Source: Burkholderiaceae bacterium
Lineage (GTDB): Bacteria > Pseudomonadota > Gammaproteobacteria > Burkholderiales > Burkholderiaceae
Direction: 5' to 3'
Length of the DNA: 6,079 nucleotides
Assembly: GCA_947457745.1 (NCBI GenBank)
Contig: CANGWT010000113.1
Span: 1-6,079, forward strand
Shown here in pieces: positions 1 through 6,079 of this stretch; within the stretch, counting starts at the first letter, position 1; each line of letters starts with the position of its first letter. The notes under the pieces were generated by a model, which made no database searches, was not told the DNA's origin, and was given only the letters and a program-made list of their open reading frames with translations. The translations under genes were made by a program, and so were the position numbers.

Positions 1-1088
1 AAGGCGCGCTCTTATTGTCCAATCCAGAGGCTGCCTCAAACCCATTTTATTTAATGGTTCCAGATTGGGCTTTATGGCCTGTTGTTGGTCTTGCAACTGC
101 AGCTACAGTCATTGCATCCCAAGCAGTGATTTCAGGGGCTTACTCTTTGGTGAGTCAAGCTATATTGCTCGGCTTTATGCCGCGTATGACCATCATGCAT
201 ACCTCTGATTCAGAGCAGGGACAAATTTATATTCCCGTAGTGAATTGGGCCCTCTTATTTATGGTGGTTGTTACCATTATTGAATTTAGGGAATCGGTCA
301 ATTTAGCAGCTGCTTATGGAATTTCTGTGACATCTACCATGATGATTACTGCAATTTTATTGGGAGTGGTGATGTATCGTGAATGGAAGATGAATCTTTT
401 CCTAGTGCTATGTTTAACGGCCATCTTCTTTGCTTTGGATTTTGCTTTTTGGTCAGCTAATTTAATTAAGATTAAAGATGGCGGCTGGTATCCATTATTC
501 TTAGGCCTTGTCATTTTCACTTGTTTAATTACTTGGTATCGCGGGCGTAAGTTATTGCGCACTAAAGTAGAAGAGGGCGCTATTCCTTTGCAGGCCTTTG
601 TTTCTAGTTTATTAGCCCACCCACCTCATCGCGTCGAGGGCACCGCTATTTTTCTGACGGCTCACGTCGATTTTGTACCAATCGCGATGTTACATAATCT
701 AAAACACAATCGTGTGATGCACGAGCGTATCTTTTTTGTCAAATTAAGTACTTGGGATGTGCCCTATGTTAATGATAGTGAGCGCATTACGATGAAGGAC
801 TTTGGGGGTGGTATTTATTTGGTGAGAGCGGTACATGGCTTTAAAGAATCTCCAGATATCAATAAAGTCTTGGATTTAATGCAAAAGCAAGAAAACATTG
901 AATTCAATGTCATGGATACCTCTTTCTTTGTTTCTCGAGACACCATTGTCCCGTCGGCAAATCCTGGGATGGCCTTATGGAGAGAGAAATTATTTGGTTG
1001 GATGATGCAAAACGCAGCTAAGCCATCGGACTTCTTCAAGATTCCTACCAATCGTTTAGTTGAACTCGGTGCAAAGGTAGAGATTTGA
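1..1088 (+). CDS. kup: Kup family low-affinity potassium transporter, C-terminal part (5' end off window)
   Basis: This is an inner-membrane potassium uptake protein of the KUP/HAK/KT family, thought to work as a proton-coupled K+ symporter. The reading frame is open from the first bases (GALLLSNPEAAS), so the real start lies upstream; the TTG at 15 is only an internal Leu codon. About 361 C-terminal residues are present, against roughly 620-630 in full-length family members. Counting from the codon at 15, hydrophobic membrane segments lie near residues 18-51, 76-90, 97-121, 127-151 and 157-175. A cytoplasmic C-terminal domain follows, with the family signatures HNLKHN (227-232) and HER (236-238), a DTSFF stretch (301-305), and an ending (NRLVELGAKVEI) very close to that of E. 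coli Kup. The TGA stop overlaps the start of the next gene. No frameshift or premature stop is visible. The family assignment is very secure; ion specificity is inferred from the family. Confidence 0.97.
   Translation, partial: GALLLSNPEAASNPFYLMVPDWALWPVVGLATAATVIASQAVISGAYSLVSQAILLGFMPRMTIMHTSDSEQGQIYIPVVNWALLFMVVVTIIEFRESVNLAAAYGISVTSTMMITAILLGVVMYREWKMNLFLVLCLTAIFFALDFAFWSANLIKIKDGGWYPLFLGLVIFTCLITWYRGRKLLRTKVEEGAIPLQAFVSSLLAHPPHRVEGTAIFLTAHVDFVPIAMLHNLKHNRVMHERIFFVKLSTWDVPYVNDSERITMKDFGGGIYLVRAVHGFKESPDINKVLDLMQKQENIEFNVMDTSFFVSRDTIVPSANPGMALWREKLFGWMMQNAAKPSDFFKIPTNRLVELGAKVEI
1073..1077 (+). promoter_or_regulatory. Ribosome binding site for the small secreted protein gene
   Basis: The bases AAAGG lie inside the last codons of kup, 7 bases before the TTG at 1085. 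This is normal Shine-Dalgarno spacing and supports TTG at 1085 as the start. No ATG or GTG start is available nearby in that frame. Confidence 0.5.
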
Positions 1089-1594
1089 GAAAGCTGCTTT
1101 TTTTGCGTTCCCTGTGCTCATTCGGGGTTTTCCTGTTGGTTTGCTCCTTCAGCACTTTGTCGCTCGCAACCCCTGCAGAAGAAGCTCAGTTAGAGCAGTT
1201 AGACAAGATTGAGCAGGAGCTAGAGTTACAGCGTGAGTGGGCAAAATACCGCTGGGATAATACCAATGCTGAATGCTATAAAAATTATTGGGTGAATAGT
1301 TGTTTAGGTGATGCTCGCGCTAAATATCGCAAAGAAATTGATCCGATTCGCGCGCAAGAAGTGGAGGTGCATGAGATGCAGCGTAAGTTACGCGCTAGCA
1401 TTAAGGATCAGCGTGATGCAGCTAAGATTGCTGAGCGTGCTTCTGCTGAAAAAGCGGCTGAGCGTACGGCTAATCAAAAAGAATTTGAACAGAAGCAAAA
1501 AGCCGCCGCCGCTCGTGCAGCGGATTTAGAGCAGCGCCGCAAAGATGCGCCTAAGCGTGCTCAAGAAAACAAAGCGGGCACTCAGCTCGATTAA
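1085..1594 (+). CDS. Small secreted, charged coiled-coil-like protein of unknown function
   Basis: I cannot name this 169-residue protein. The N terminus looks like a Sec signal peptide: basic MRK, a hydrophobic core to about residue 24, and an SLA/TP junction suggesting cleavage after Ala28. Cys20 sits in LLVC, a poor lipobox, so a lipoprotein is unlikely. The mature part starts with a Glu/Gln/Leu-rich helix (31-52). A distinctive patch with C64 and C73 (ECYKNYWVNSCLGDAR) follows, and these are the only cysteines after cleavage, so a disulfide is possible. From about 95 to 165 the chain is Ala/Glu/Lys/Arg-rich and probably one long helix or coiled coil, with the word AER repeated. From memory, similar short exported proteins with a paired-Cys patch occur in other Burkholderiales, but I could not check this. 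The TTG start overlaps the kup stop (TTGA), which suggests translational coupling. A periplasmic location is inferred. Confidence 0.82.
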   Translation: MRKLLFLRSLCSFGVFLLVCSFSTLSLATPAEEAQLEQLDKIEQELELQREWAKYRWDNTNAECYKNYWVNSCLGDARAKYRKEIDPIRAQEVEVHEMQRKLRASIKDQRDAAKIAERASAEKAAERTANQKEFEQKQKAAAARAADLEQRRKDAPKRAQENKAGTQLD

Positions 1595-1598
1595 TTCC

Positions 1599-2963
1599 TT
1601 GGCCAAAATAAAAACAATCTATATCTGTCAGTCATGCGGTGGGACCTCTGCCAAATGGCAAGGTCAGTGCCCTTCATGCCAAGCATGGAATACGCTAGAG
1701 GAGGGTTTGCCTGAGGTCAGCTCAAACACCCGCTTTCAGGGATTGGCGCAGTCACTTCCCCGTCAAAAGCTTTCTGCTATTTCAGCTGAAGACCTGCCAC
1801 GCTTTAGTACTGGCGTAGAAGAGTTTGATCGCGTATTGGGTGGTGGATTAGTTCCTGGTGGCGTTGTTCTATTGGGCGGTGATCCAGGCATTGGTAAATC
1901 AACCCTATTATTACAGGCGCTCGCAGAGATGAGTGCCGCAGGTATGAACGTTCTTTACAGTAGTGGTGAAGAGTCTGCAGCGCAAATTGCATTACGTGCA
2001 AAACGCATTGCACTCGATGCGCCACAATTAGAGGTCCTCGCCGAGATTCAGCTAGAAAAGCTCTTATCCATTATGGATACGGTGAAGCCACAGGTCTTGG
2101 TAGTGGATTCCATTCAGACTTTGTATTCAGAGGTGCTCAGCTCAGCTCCAGGTTCGGTTGCACAAGTGCGAGAGTGCGCTGCGCAATTAACTAGAGCTGC
2201 TAAATCTAGCGGTATTTGTGTATTAATGGTGGGGCACGTGACTAAAGATGGTCACTTGGCTGGCCCTCGTGTACTCGAGCATATTGTGGATACCGTCTTG
2301 TATTTCGAGGGCGATACCCATTCTTCATTTAGATTGGTACGCTCGATTAAAAACCGCTTTGGCGCAGTCAATGAGTTGGGTGTGTTTGCGATGACTGAAA
2401 AAGGGCTACGGGGCGTTGCCAACCCTTCAGCCATTTTCTTATCGCAGCATGCAGAGATGGTGCCAGGTGCCTGCGTATTGGTTACACAAGAAGGTAGTCG
2501 ACCGCTTTTAGTGGAAATTCAGGCGCTAGTAGATACTGCGCATATTCCTAATCCACGTCGCTTGGCAGTTGGTTTGGAGCAAGCGCGTTTAGCCATGCTC
2601 TTAGCAGTATTGCATCGTCATGCTGGTGTGGCCTGCTTTGATCAAGATGTCTTCTTAAATGCAGTAGGTGGTGTGAAGATCTCAGAGCCAGCAGCTGACT
2701 TGGCGGTGTTGCTGGCCATTCAGTCTTCGATTCGTAATAAGGCCTTGCCGAAGGAGTTGATTGTGTTTGGTGAGGTTGGTTTGGCGGGAGAGATTCGTCC
2801 ATGTCCACGTGGTCAGGAACGCCTGAAAGAGGCTGCCAAACTCGGGTTTACTGTAGCCATTATTCCAAAGGCCAATATGCCTAAGACTAAGATTCCTGGA
2901 TTAAGAGTGATACCGGTTGAGCGTATTGATCAGGCTATCTCTGCAGCAGCAGAGCTGAGTTAA
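1599..2963 (+). CDS. radA: DNA repair protein RadA (Sms)
   Basis: RadA is a hexameric RecA-like ATPase that helps process recombination intermediates and drives branch migration alongside RecA. All parts of the family are present. A C4 zinc finger is formed by C10, C13, C24 and C27. Walker A is GDPGIGKS (94-101), and a Walker B strand ends at D170 (VLVVD). The RadA-specific KNRFG motif is at 251-255. A C-terminal Lon-protease-like domain (about 280-454) lacks the Lon catalytic serine context, as is usual. I chose the TTG at 1599 because it gives MAKIKTIYICQSCGG, the usual RadA N terminus, and 454 residues against 460 in E. coli. An in-frame ATG at 1545 would add 18 atypical residues and overlap the upstream gene by 50 bases. 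No Shine-Dalgarno precedes 1599. The gap after the upstream stop is only 4 bases, so reinitiation by ribosomes finishing that gene is likely. Confidence 0.97.
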   Translation: MAKIKTIYICQSCGGTSAKWQGQCPSCQAWNTLEEGLPEVSSNTRFQGLAQSLPRQKLSAISAEDLPRFSTGVEEFDRVLGGGLVPGGVVLLGGDPGIGKSTLLLQALAEMSAAGMNVLYSSGEESAAQIALRAKRIALDAPQLEVLAEIQLEKLLSIMDTVKPQVLVVDSIQTLYSEVLSSAPGSVAQVRECAAQLTRAAKSSGICVLMVGHVTKDGHLAGPRVLEHIVDTVLYFEGDTHSSFRLVRSIKNRFGAVNELGVFAMTEKGLRGVANPSAIFLSQHAEMVPGACVLVTQEGSRPLLVEIQALVDTAHIPNPRRLAVGLEQARLAMLLAVLHRHAGVACFDQDVFLNAVGGVKISEPAADLAVLLAIQSSIRNKALPKELIVFGEVGLAGEIRPCPRGQERLKEAAKLGFTVAIIPKANMPKTKIPGLRVIPVERIDQAISAAAELS

Positions 2964-2978
2964 ATCTCAGGATTGAAT

Positions 2979-3875
2979 TTAGCGCAGGTCTTCAGCTTGA
3001 ATCAGCAGTACTTGCTCATCGCCCGCAGACACTTCCATCCAGATGACAGGAATTTGAGGAAAAGCTTTTTTAAAGTGCTCATACTCATTGCCAATCTCGA
3101 TCAAAATGGCACCACGCTCAGATAGGTAGTCGGGGGCGCCGGCAATAATTTTCCGAATCAGATCCATGCCATCATCGCCACCTGCTAATGCTAGAGCAGG
3201 CTCCGCATGGTATTCAGCGGGCAGGGTGTTCATCGAGTTGGCGTTGACGTAAGGCGGATTACAAATGATGAGATCAAAGAGATTCTCTTCATGCGGTTCT
3301 GGAAGTGCATCCCAGAGATCGCCCTCAAAAAGTTCCACTTGAGAAGTAAGGCTATGACGATCGAGATTGCGAGATGCCACCGCTAATGCAGGTAAGCTGA
3401 TGTCACAAGCACTCACATGGATATCTGGGCAGGCTAAGGCCAGCAAAATCGCTAGAGAACCATTGCCAGTACAGAGATCGAGCGCTTTGCCATCAGCCGG
3501 CAACCAAGGCTCTAGAGAGCCATCTACGATGAGCTCGGCTATCCAGGAGCGGGGAACAATACTCTGCTCGCTAGAGAAAAAGGGCACTCCCATTAACCAG
3601 GCTTCACCCAAGATATAGGCTAATGGCTTGCGCGTGGAGATACGGGTTTGTGTCACGTCAAGCGCCTGAGCAATTTGCTCGGCACTCATCACTTGCTCTA
3701 AGTGATCTAGTGCATCTGTAGGGCTTAAGTCAAGTTGTTTACTGGCAATCCAGAGGGCTTCACTTTGTGCATCAATAGCACCATGACCATAATGCAAGTC
3801 TGCCGCTTCTAATTCTTGTGCAATGTGATCAATGCATTGATCAAGCGTCAGAGATTGCTGGGGCGCAGGGTCCAT
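2979..3875 (-). CDS. prmB: Ribosomal protein L3 glutamine N5-methyltransferase PrmB
   Basis: This cytoplasmic SAM-dependent enzyme methylates a glutamine side chain of ribosomal protein L3 (Gln150 in E. coli). It has 298 residues against 310 in E. coli. The N-terminal helical domain carries the YGHG signature at 29-32. The Rossmann methyltransferase core follows, with SAM motif I at 132-143 (LDLCTGNGSLAI) and an acidic residue at D158 (ACDIS). The substrate-glutamine motif NPPYV is at 206-210. The following stretch (LPAEYHAEPALALAGGDDG) is typical of PrmB rather than of its release-factor paralogue PrmC. The ATG at 3875 is the first possible start, since an in-frame TAA lies just upstream. 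The bases before it show no clear Shine-Dalgarno. The gene follows dapE by 38 bases on the same strand and is probably the last gene of a dapD-dapE-prmB transcript. Its stop faces that of radA across 15 bases. Confidence 0.95.
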   Translation of the reverse strand: MDPAPQQSLTLDQCIDHIAQELEAADLHYGHGAIDAQSEALWIASKQLDLSPTDALDHLEQVMSAEQIAQALDVTQTRISTRKPLAYILGEAWLMGVPFFSSEQSIVPRSWIAELIVDGSLEPWLPADGKALDLCTGNGSLAILLALACPDIHVSACDISLPALAVASRNLDRHSLTSQVELFEGDLWDALPEPHEENLFDLIICNPPYVNANSMNTLPAEYHAEPALALAGGDDGMDLIRKIIAGAPDYLSERGAILIEIGNEYEHFKKAFPQIPVIWMEVSAGDEQVLLIQAEDLR

Positions 3876-3913
3876 GAGGAGTTTTTATAAGAAAGGTAAT
3901 TGACGAAACAGTC

Positions 3914-5065
3914 TTAAGCAACGAGTTGCTCGAGTGTCTTGCGATAGATATTTTTGAGTGGTACAACATCATCCACAATCACGCACTCATCAATCTTGTG
4001 GCTGGTCGCATTGAGCGGGCCAAATTCGACTACCTCTTTGCAGATCTTTGCAATGAAGCGGCCATCACTTGTACCACCAGTGGTGGAGAGTTCTGTATCG
4101 ATTCTAGTTTCAGCTTTAATGGCTTTACGAAGGGCGCCAGCAAGAGCGCCATCACCGGTAATAAATGGGCTACCGCCCAAGACCCAATCAATTTCAAAAT
4201 CGAGACCTGCGGCAGCGAGAATTCCTTCTAGGCGACTACGCAGCTCTTCTGGTTTGCTCTCGGTAGAGAAGCGGAAGTTGAAATCAATCGCCAGTTCACC
4301 AGGAATGACGTTATTCGCACCAGTGCCCGCATGAATATTGGAAATCTGAAAGCTTGTAGGCTGGAAATACTGATTACCTTTATCCCACTCAGTCTCAACG
4401 AGCGCTTGAATCGCTGGTGCTGAAAGGTGAATAGGATTTTTACCCAAGTGAGGGTAGGCAATATGCGCCTGAATACCCTTGACCCGAAGCTTGCCTGAGA
4501 GTGATCCACGGCGACCGTTCTTAATCATGTCACCGAGTTGATCAACTGAAGTTGGTTCACCAATCACACAGTAATCCAAACGCTGACCTTGTTTTTGCAA
4601 GCGCTCGCACATGATGACAGTGCCGTCGTTGGCTGGACCCTCTTCATCACTAGTAATCAAAAAGGCAATCGTGCCTTTGTGATCTGGGTGGGTGATGACA
4701 AACTCTTCGGTGGCGACCACAAATCCTGCGAGAGAGGTTTTCATATCCGCAGCCCCACGACCGTAGAGCATGCCATCTCTCATGGTTGGGGTAAACGGAT
4801 CATTGGTCCACTTCTCTAGCGGGCCGGTAGGCACAACATCAGTATGACCAGCAAACACTAAGACCTTGCCCTGATCTCCAGATACACCTTTTTTGATTGC
4901 CCACAGATTAGTAACCTGAAAATTTTCAGGACCACTTACAACGCTCTCTGTATGAAAACCAATAGCTTGCAGGCGTTTGGCAATGAGCTCCTGACAGCCC
5001 CCGTCCGCTGGGGTTACCGAGCGGCAGGAAATGAGGGCTTCAGTTAACTCTAGGGTAGCGCTCAT
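3914..5065 (-). CDS. dapE: Succinyl-diaminopimelate desuccinylase DapE
   Basis: DapE hydrolyses N-succinyl-LL-2,6-diaminopimelate to LL-diaminopimelate and succinate, in the lysine and meso-diaminopimelate pathway. It is a cytoplasmic di-zinc M20-family amidohydrolase. The 383 residues match the usual length (about 375-385). By comparison with the H. influenzae enzyme, the zinc ligands are H74 (in AGHTDVVP), bridging D107 (GRGAADMK), E142, E170 (GEPT) and H356 (SHKIDE). D76 and the catalytic base E141 (SDEEG) are also present. The dimerisation domain lies at about 182-295, and the GTGANNVIP stretch (247-255) is typical of the family. The ATG at 5065 gives the standard N terminus MSATLELTEALI. 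Only a weak AAAG (5074-5077, read on the minus strand) stands 8 bases upstream. The gene follows dapD by 17 bases, so co-transcription with the preceding pathway enzyme is likely. Confidence 0.98.
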   Translation of the reverse strand: MSATLELTEALISCRSVTPADGGCQELIAKRLQAIGFHTESVVSGPENFQVTNLWAIKKGVSGDQGKVLVFAGHTDVVPTGPLEKWTNDPFTPTMRDGMLYGRGAADMKTSLAGFVVATEEFVITHPDHKGTIAFLITSDEEGPANDGTVIMCERLQKQGQRLDYCVIGEPTSVDQLGDMIKNGRRGSLSGKLRVKGIQAHIAYPHLGKNPIHLSAPAIQALVETEWDKGNQYFQPTSFQISNIHAGTGANNVIPGELAIDFNFRFSTESKPEELRSRLEGILAAAGLDFEIDWVLGGSPFITGDGALAGALRKAIKAETRIDTELSTTGGTSDGRFIAKICKEVVEFGPLNATSHKIDECVIVDDVVPLKNIYRKTLEQLVA

Positions 5066-5082
5066 ATAATTAGCTTTAAAAC

Positions 5083-5910
5083 TTAATCACGCAAGAGTTC
5101 GTTAATCGCAGTTTTAGCTCTAGTTTGAGCATCCACCTTTTTCACGATGATCGCAGCGTATAGGCTGTACTTGCCGCAAGCTGAGGGAAGGGAGCCTGGA
5201 ACTACAACAGAACCTGCTGGTACACGGCCGTAATGGATCTCACCGCTTTCGCGATCGTAGATCTTGGTACTTTGACCAATGTAGACGCCCATTGAGAGTA
5301 CGGCATTTTCTTCAATAACCACGCCTTCGACGACCTCAGAGCGAGCGCCAATAAAGCAGTTATCTTCAATAATCACTGGGCCAGCTTGAATTGGCTCCAA
5401 AACTCCACCAATACCAACACCACCAGAAAGATGTACGTTTTTACCGATTTGGGCACATGACCCTACAGTTGCCCAGGTATCAACCATGGTGCCTTCACCG
5501 ACATAAGCGCCGATATTGACGTAGGAAGGCATTAAAACGGCATTTTTGCCGATAAATGAACCGCGGCGAGCCATTGCAGGGGGAACAACGCGGAAACCGC
5601 CATTAGCGAAGTCTTCTGCGGTGTAGTTCTCAAACTTGCTCGGTACCTTATCGTAAAACTGGGTATAGCCGCCAGCGCCCATGGGTTTGTTGTCTTCCAG
5701 GCGGAAAGACAGCAAAACTGCCTTTTTGACCCACTGGTTTACTTCCCATTTGCCAACGCTACGGCGCTCAGCCACTCGAATACTGCCTGTATTAAGGCCC
5801 TCGAGTACGGCGTTCACGGCGTTGCGGATTTCTCCAGAAACGGCCTCAGGAGACAGGTTTGCGCGGTTTTCCCAGGCTTGATCGATGATGCTTTGTGGTG
5901 ATTTGCTCAT
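5083..5910 (-). CDS. dapD: 2,3,4,5-tetrahydropyridine-2,6-dicarboxylate N-succinyltransferase DapD
   Basis: DapD transfers succinate from succinyl-CoA to tetrahydrodipicolinate, the committed step of the succinylase branch of diaminopimelate and lysine synthesis. It is a cytoplasmic trimer. It has 275 residues against 274 in E. coli. An N-terminal helical domain (about 1-100) precedes a left-handed beta-helix of hexapeptide repeats (about 105-235, with repeats such as IGAYVG, IGKNVH and IGARSE). A short C-terminal segment ends in NELLRD. D144 (MVDTWATVGS) and E192 (ARSEVVEG) correspond to the pair D141/E189 proposed as catalytic in characterised homologues, with the same 3-residue offset at both sites. 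The ATG at 5910 gives a standard N terminus. The purine run just before it is too close to be a good Shine-Dalgarno. It is the first gene in the window of a likely dapD-dapE-prmB operon, preceded by a noncoding region with a candidate promoter. Confidence 0.98.
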   Translation of the reverse strand: MSKSPQSIIDQAWENRANLSPEAVSGEIRNAVNAVLEGLNTGSIRVAERRSVGKWEVNQWVKKAVLLSFRLEDNKPMGAGGYTQFYDKVPSKFENYTAEDFANGGFRVVPPAMARRGSFIGKNAVLMPSYVNIGAYVGEGTMVDTWATVGSCAQIGKNVHLSGGVGIGGVLEPIQAGPVIIEDNCFIGARSEVVEGVVIEENAVLSMGVYIGQSTKIYDRESGEIHYGRVPAGSVVVPGSLPSACGKYSLYAAIIVKKVDAQTRAKTAINELLRD

Positions 5911-5939
5911 GCTTTTCAGTTAACTATCAGATTGTTAAG

Positions 5940-5991
5940 GGGTTTTGTCCCTGGATATAGATTAATCATTATATCGGTGAGGCAAAAACCC
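5940..5991. repeat. Nested inverted repeats around the dapD -10 box
   Basis: Outer arms at 5940-5950 (GGGTTTTGTCC) and 5981-5991 (GGCAAAAACCC) pair at 9 of 11 positions. Inner arms GATATA (5954-5959) and TATATC (5970-5975) pair perfectly. Between them, GATTAATC (5960-5967) is itself palindromic. The three centres fall within about 2 bases of each other, and the inner right arm overlaps the TATAAT box. This layout fits an operator for a dimeric regulator, but the AT-rich inner part could arise by chance. No specific regulator can be named. Confidence 0.4.
5968..5973 (-). promoter_or_regulatory. Candidate -10 box of the dapD-dapE-prmB promoter
   Basis: Read on the minus strand this is a perfect TATAAT, 57 bases before the dapD ATG, so transcription would start near 5961. 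The hexamer 17 bases upstream (5991-5996, CACACG) is a poor -35 match and there is no TG extension, so the promoter may need an activator. It is the best promoter-like sequence for this operon in the window, but the prediction rests on the -10 alone. Confidence 0.42.
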
Positions 5992-6009
5992 GTGTGGGGA
6001 GCCTTAAGC

Positions 6010-6039
6010 TTGCTATCATCTTCCCACTTTAGTAATAAT
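6010..6039 (+). promoter_or_regulatory. Candidate sigma70-type promoter for a divergent gene beyond the right edge
   Basis: A -35-like TTGCTA (6010-6015, 4 of 6 consensus bases) is followed, 18 bases on, by a -10-like AATAAT (6034-6039, 5 of 6). It points off the right edge, away from dapD. No open gene follows within the remaining 40 bases, so its target lies outside the window. Support is limited to these weak matches and the position between apparently divergent genes. Confidence 0.28.
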
Positions 6040-6079
6040 TTTTACCCCCTTATTTGAACCCCCTTTTTCCCTGCAAAGT

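Noticed and set aside
15..17. TTG as a start codon for Kup
   Set aside because: The frame is open to the left edge and the residues before it (GALL) fit the Kup family, so this is an internal leucine of a gene cut by the window.
1104..1144. Lipoprotein signal (Cys20) in the small protein
   Set aside because: LLVC has valine just before the cysteine, which does not fit a lipobox, while a standard signal peptidase I site SLA/TP follows 8 residues later.
1308..1529. Possible second gene inside the small secreted protein gene
   Set aside because: It is in another frame, entirely nested, with a composition that simply mirrors the Ala/Lys/Arg-rich coding sequence. Nothing supports it as a protein.
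2955..2970. Small inverted repeat CTGAG-TTAAAT-CTCAG at the end of radA as a bidirectional terminator
   Set aside because: The stem is only 5 base pairs and no T run follows on either strand, so it does not meet the pattern of an intrinsic terminator.
3886..3891. TATAAA-like -10 box just before prmB on the minus strand
   Set aside because: There is no matching -35 at 16-18 bases, and transcription would begin almost at the ATG. AT richness explains it.
3926..4334. Plus-strand open frames opposite dapE
   Set aside because: They lie antisense to a fully conserved enzyme, show no recognisable domain and have no promoter or ribosome binding site of their own.
5911..6079. A 3' end of dapC on the minus strand
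   Set aside because: All three minus-strand frames from the right edge hit a stop within about 21 codons and give low-complexity Gly/Lys-rich strings that do not resemble an aminotransferase end.

Overview
The window is ordinary bacterial chromosome of housekeeping genes. The protein sequences and the moderate, slightly AT-leaning base composition suggest a betaproteobacterium of the Burkholderiaceae, most likely Polynucleobacter or a close relative. This taxonomic guess comes from recognising the protein style, not from a search.

Layout. On the + strand, positions 1-1088 hold the C-terminal part of the potassium transporter Kup; its start lies off the left edge. A small, apparently secreted, coiled-coil-like protein of unknown function follows at 1085-1594 and overlaps the kup stop by 4 bases. 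After a 4-base gap comes radA (1599-2963), a DNA-repair and recombination ATPase. These three genes are packed tightly enough to be one transcript, and both internal starts appear to be TTG. On the - strand, reading leftwards from the right edge, are dapD (5910-5083), dapE (5065-3914) and prmB (3875-2979), separated by 17 and 38 bases and probably one operon. radA and prmB converge with only 15 bases between their stops.

Right edge. Positions 5911-6079 contain no convincing coding sequence. They carry a perfect TATAAT box for the dapD direction inside a set of roughly concentric inverted repeats. They also hold a plausible + strand promoter that would serve a divergent gene beyond the edge.

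Function. DapD and DapE catalyse two steps of the succinylase branch of lysine and meso-diaminopimelate synthesis, which feeds peptidoglycan and protein synthesis. PrmB methylates a glutamine of ribosomal protein L3. Kup imports potassium, and RadA processes recombination intermediates. All five recognised proteins keep their family motifs, and no frameshift, insertion sequence, tRNA, rRNA or CRISPR array is visible. I found no new multi-gene system. The least explained items are the small secreted protein and the dyad-rich region upstream of dapD.
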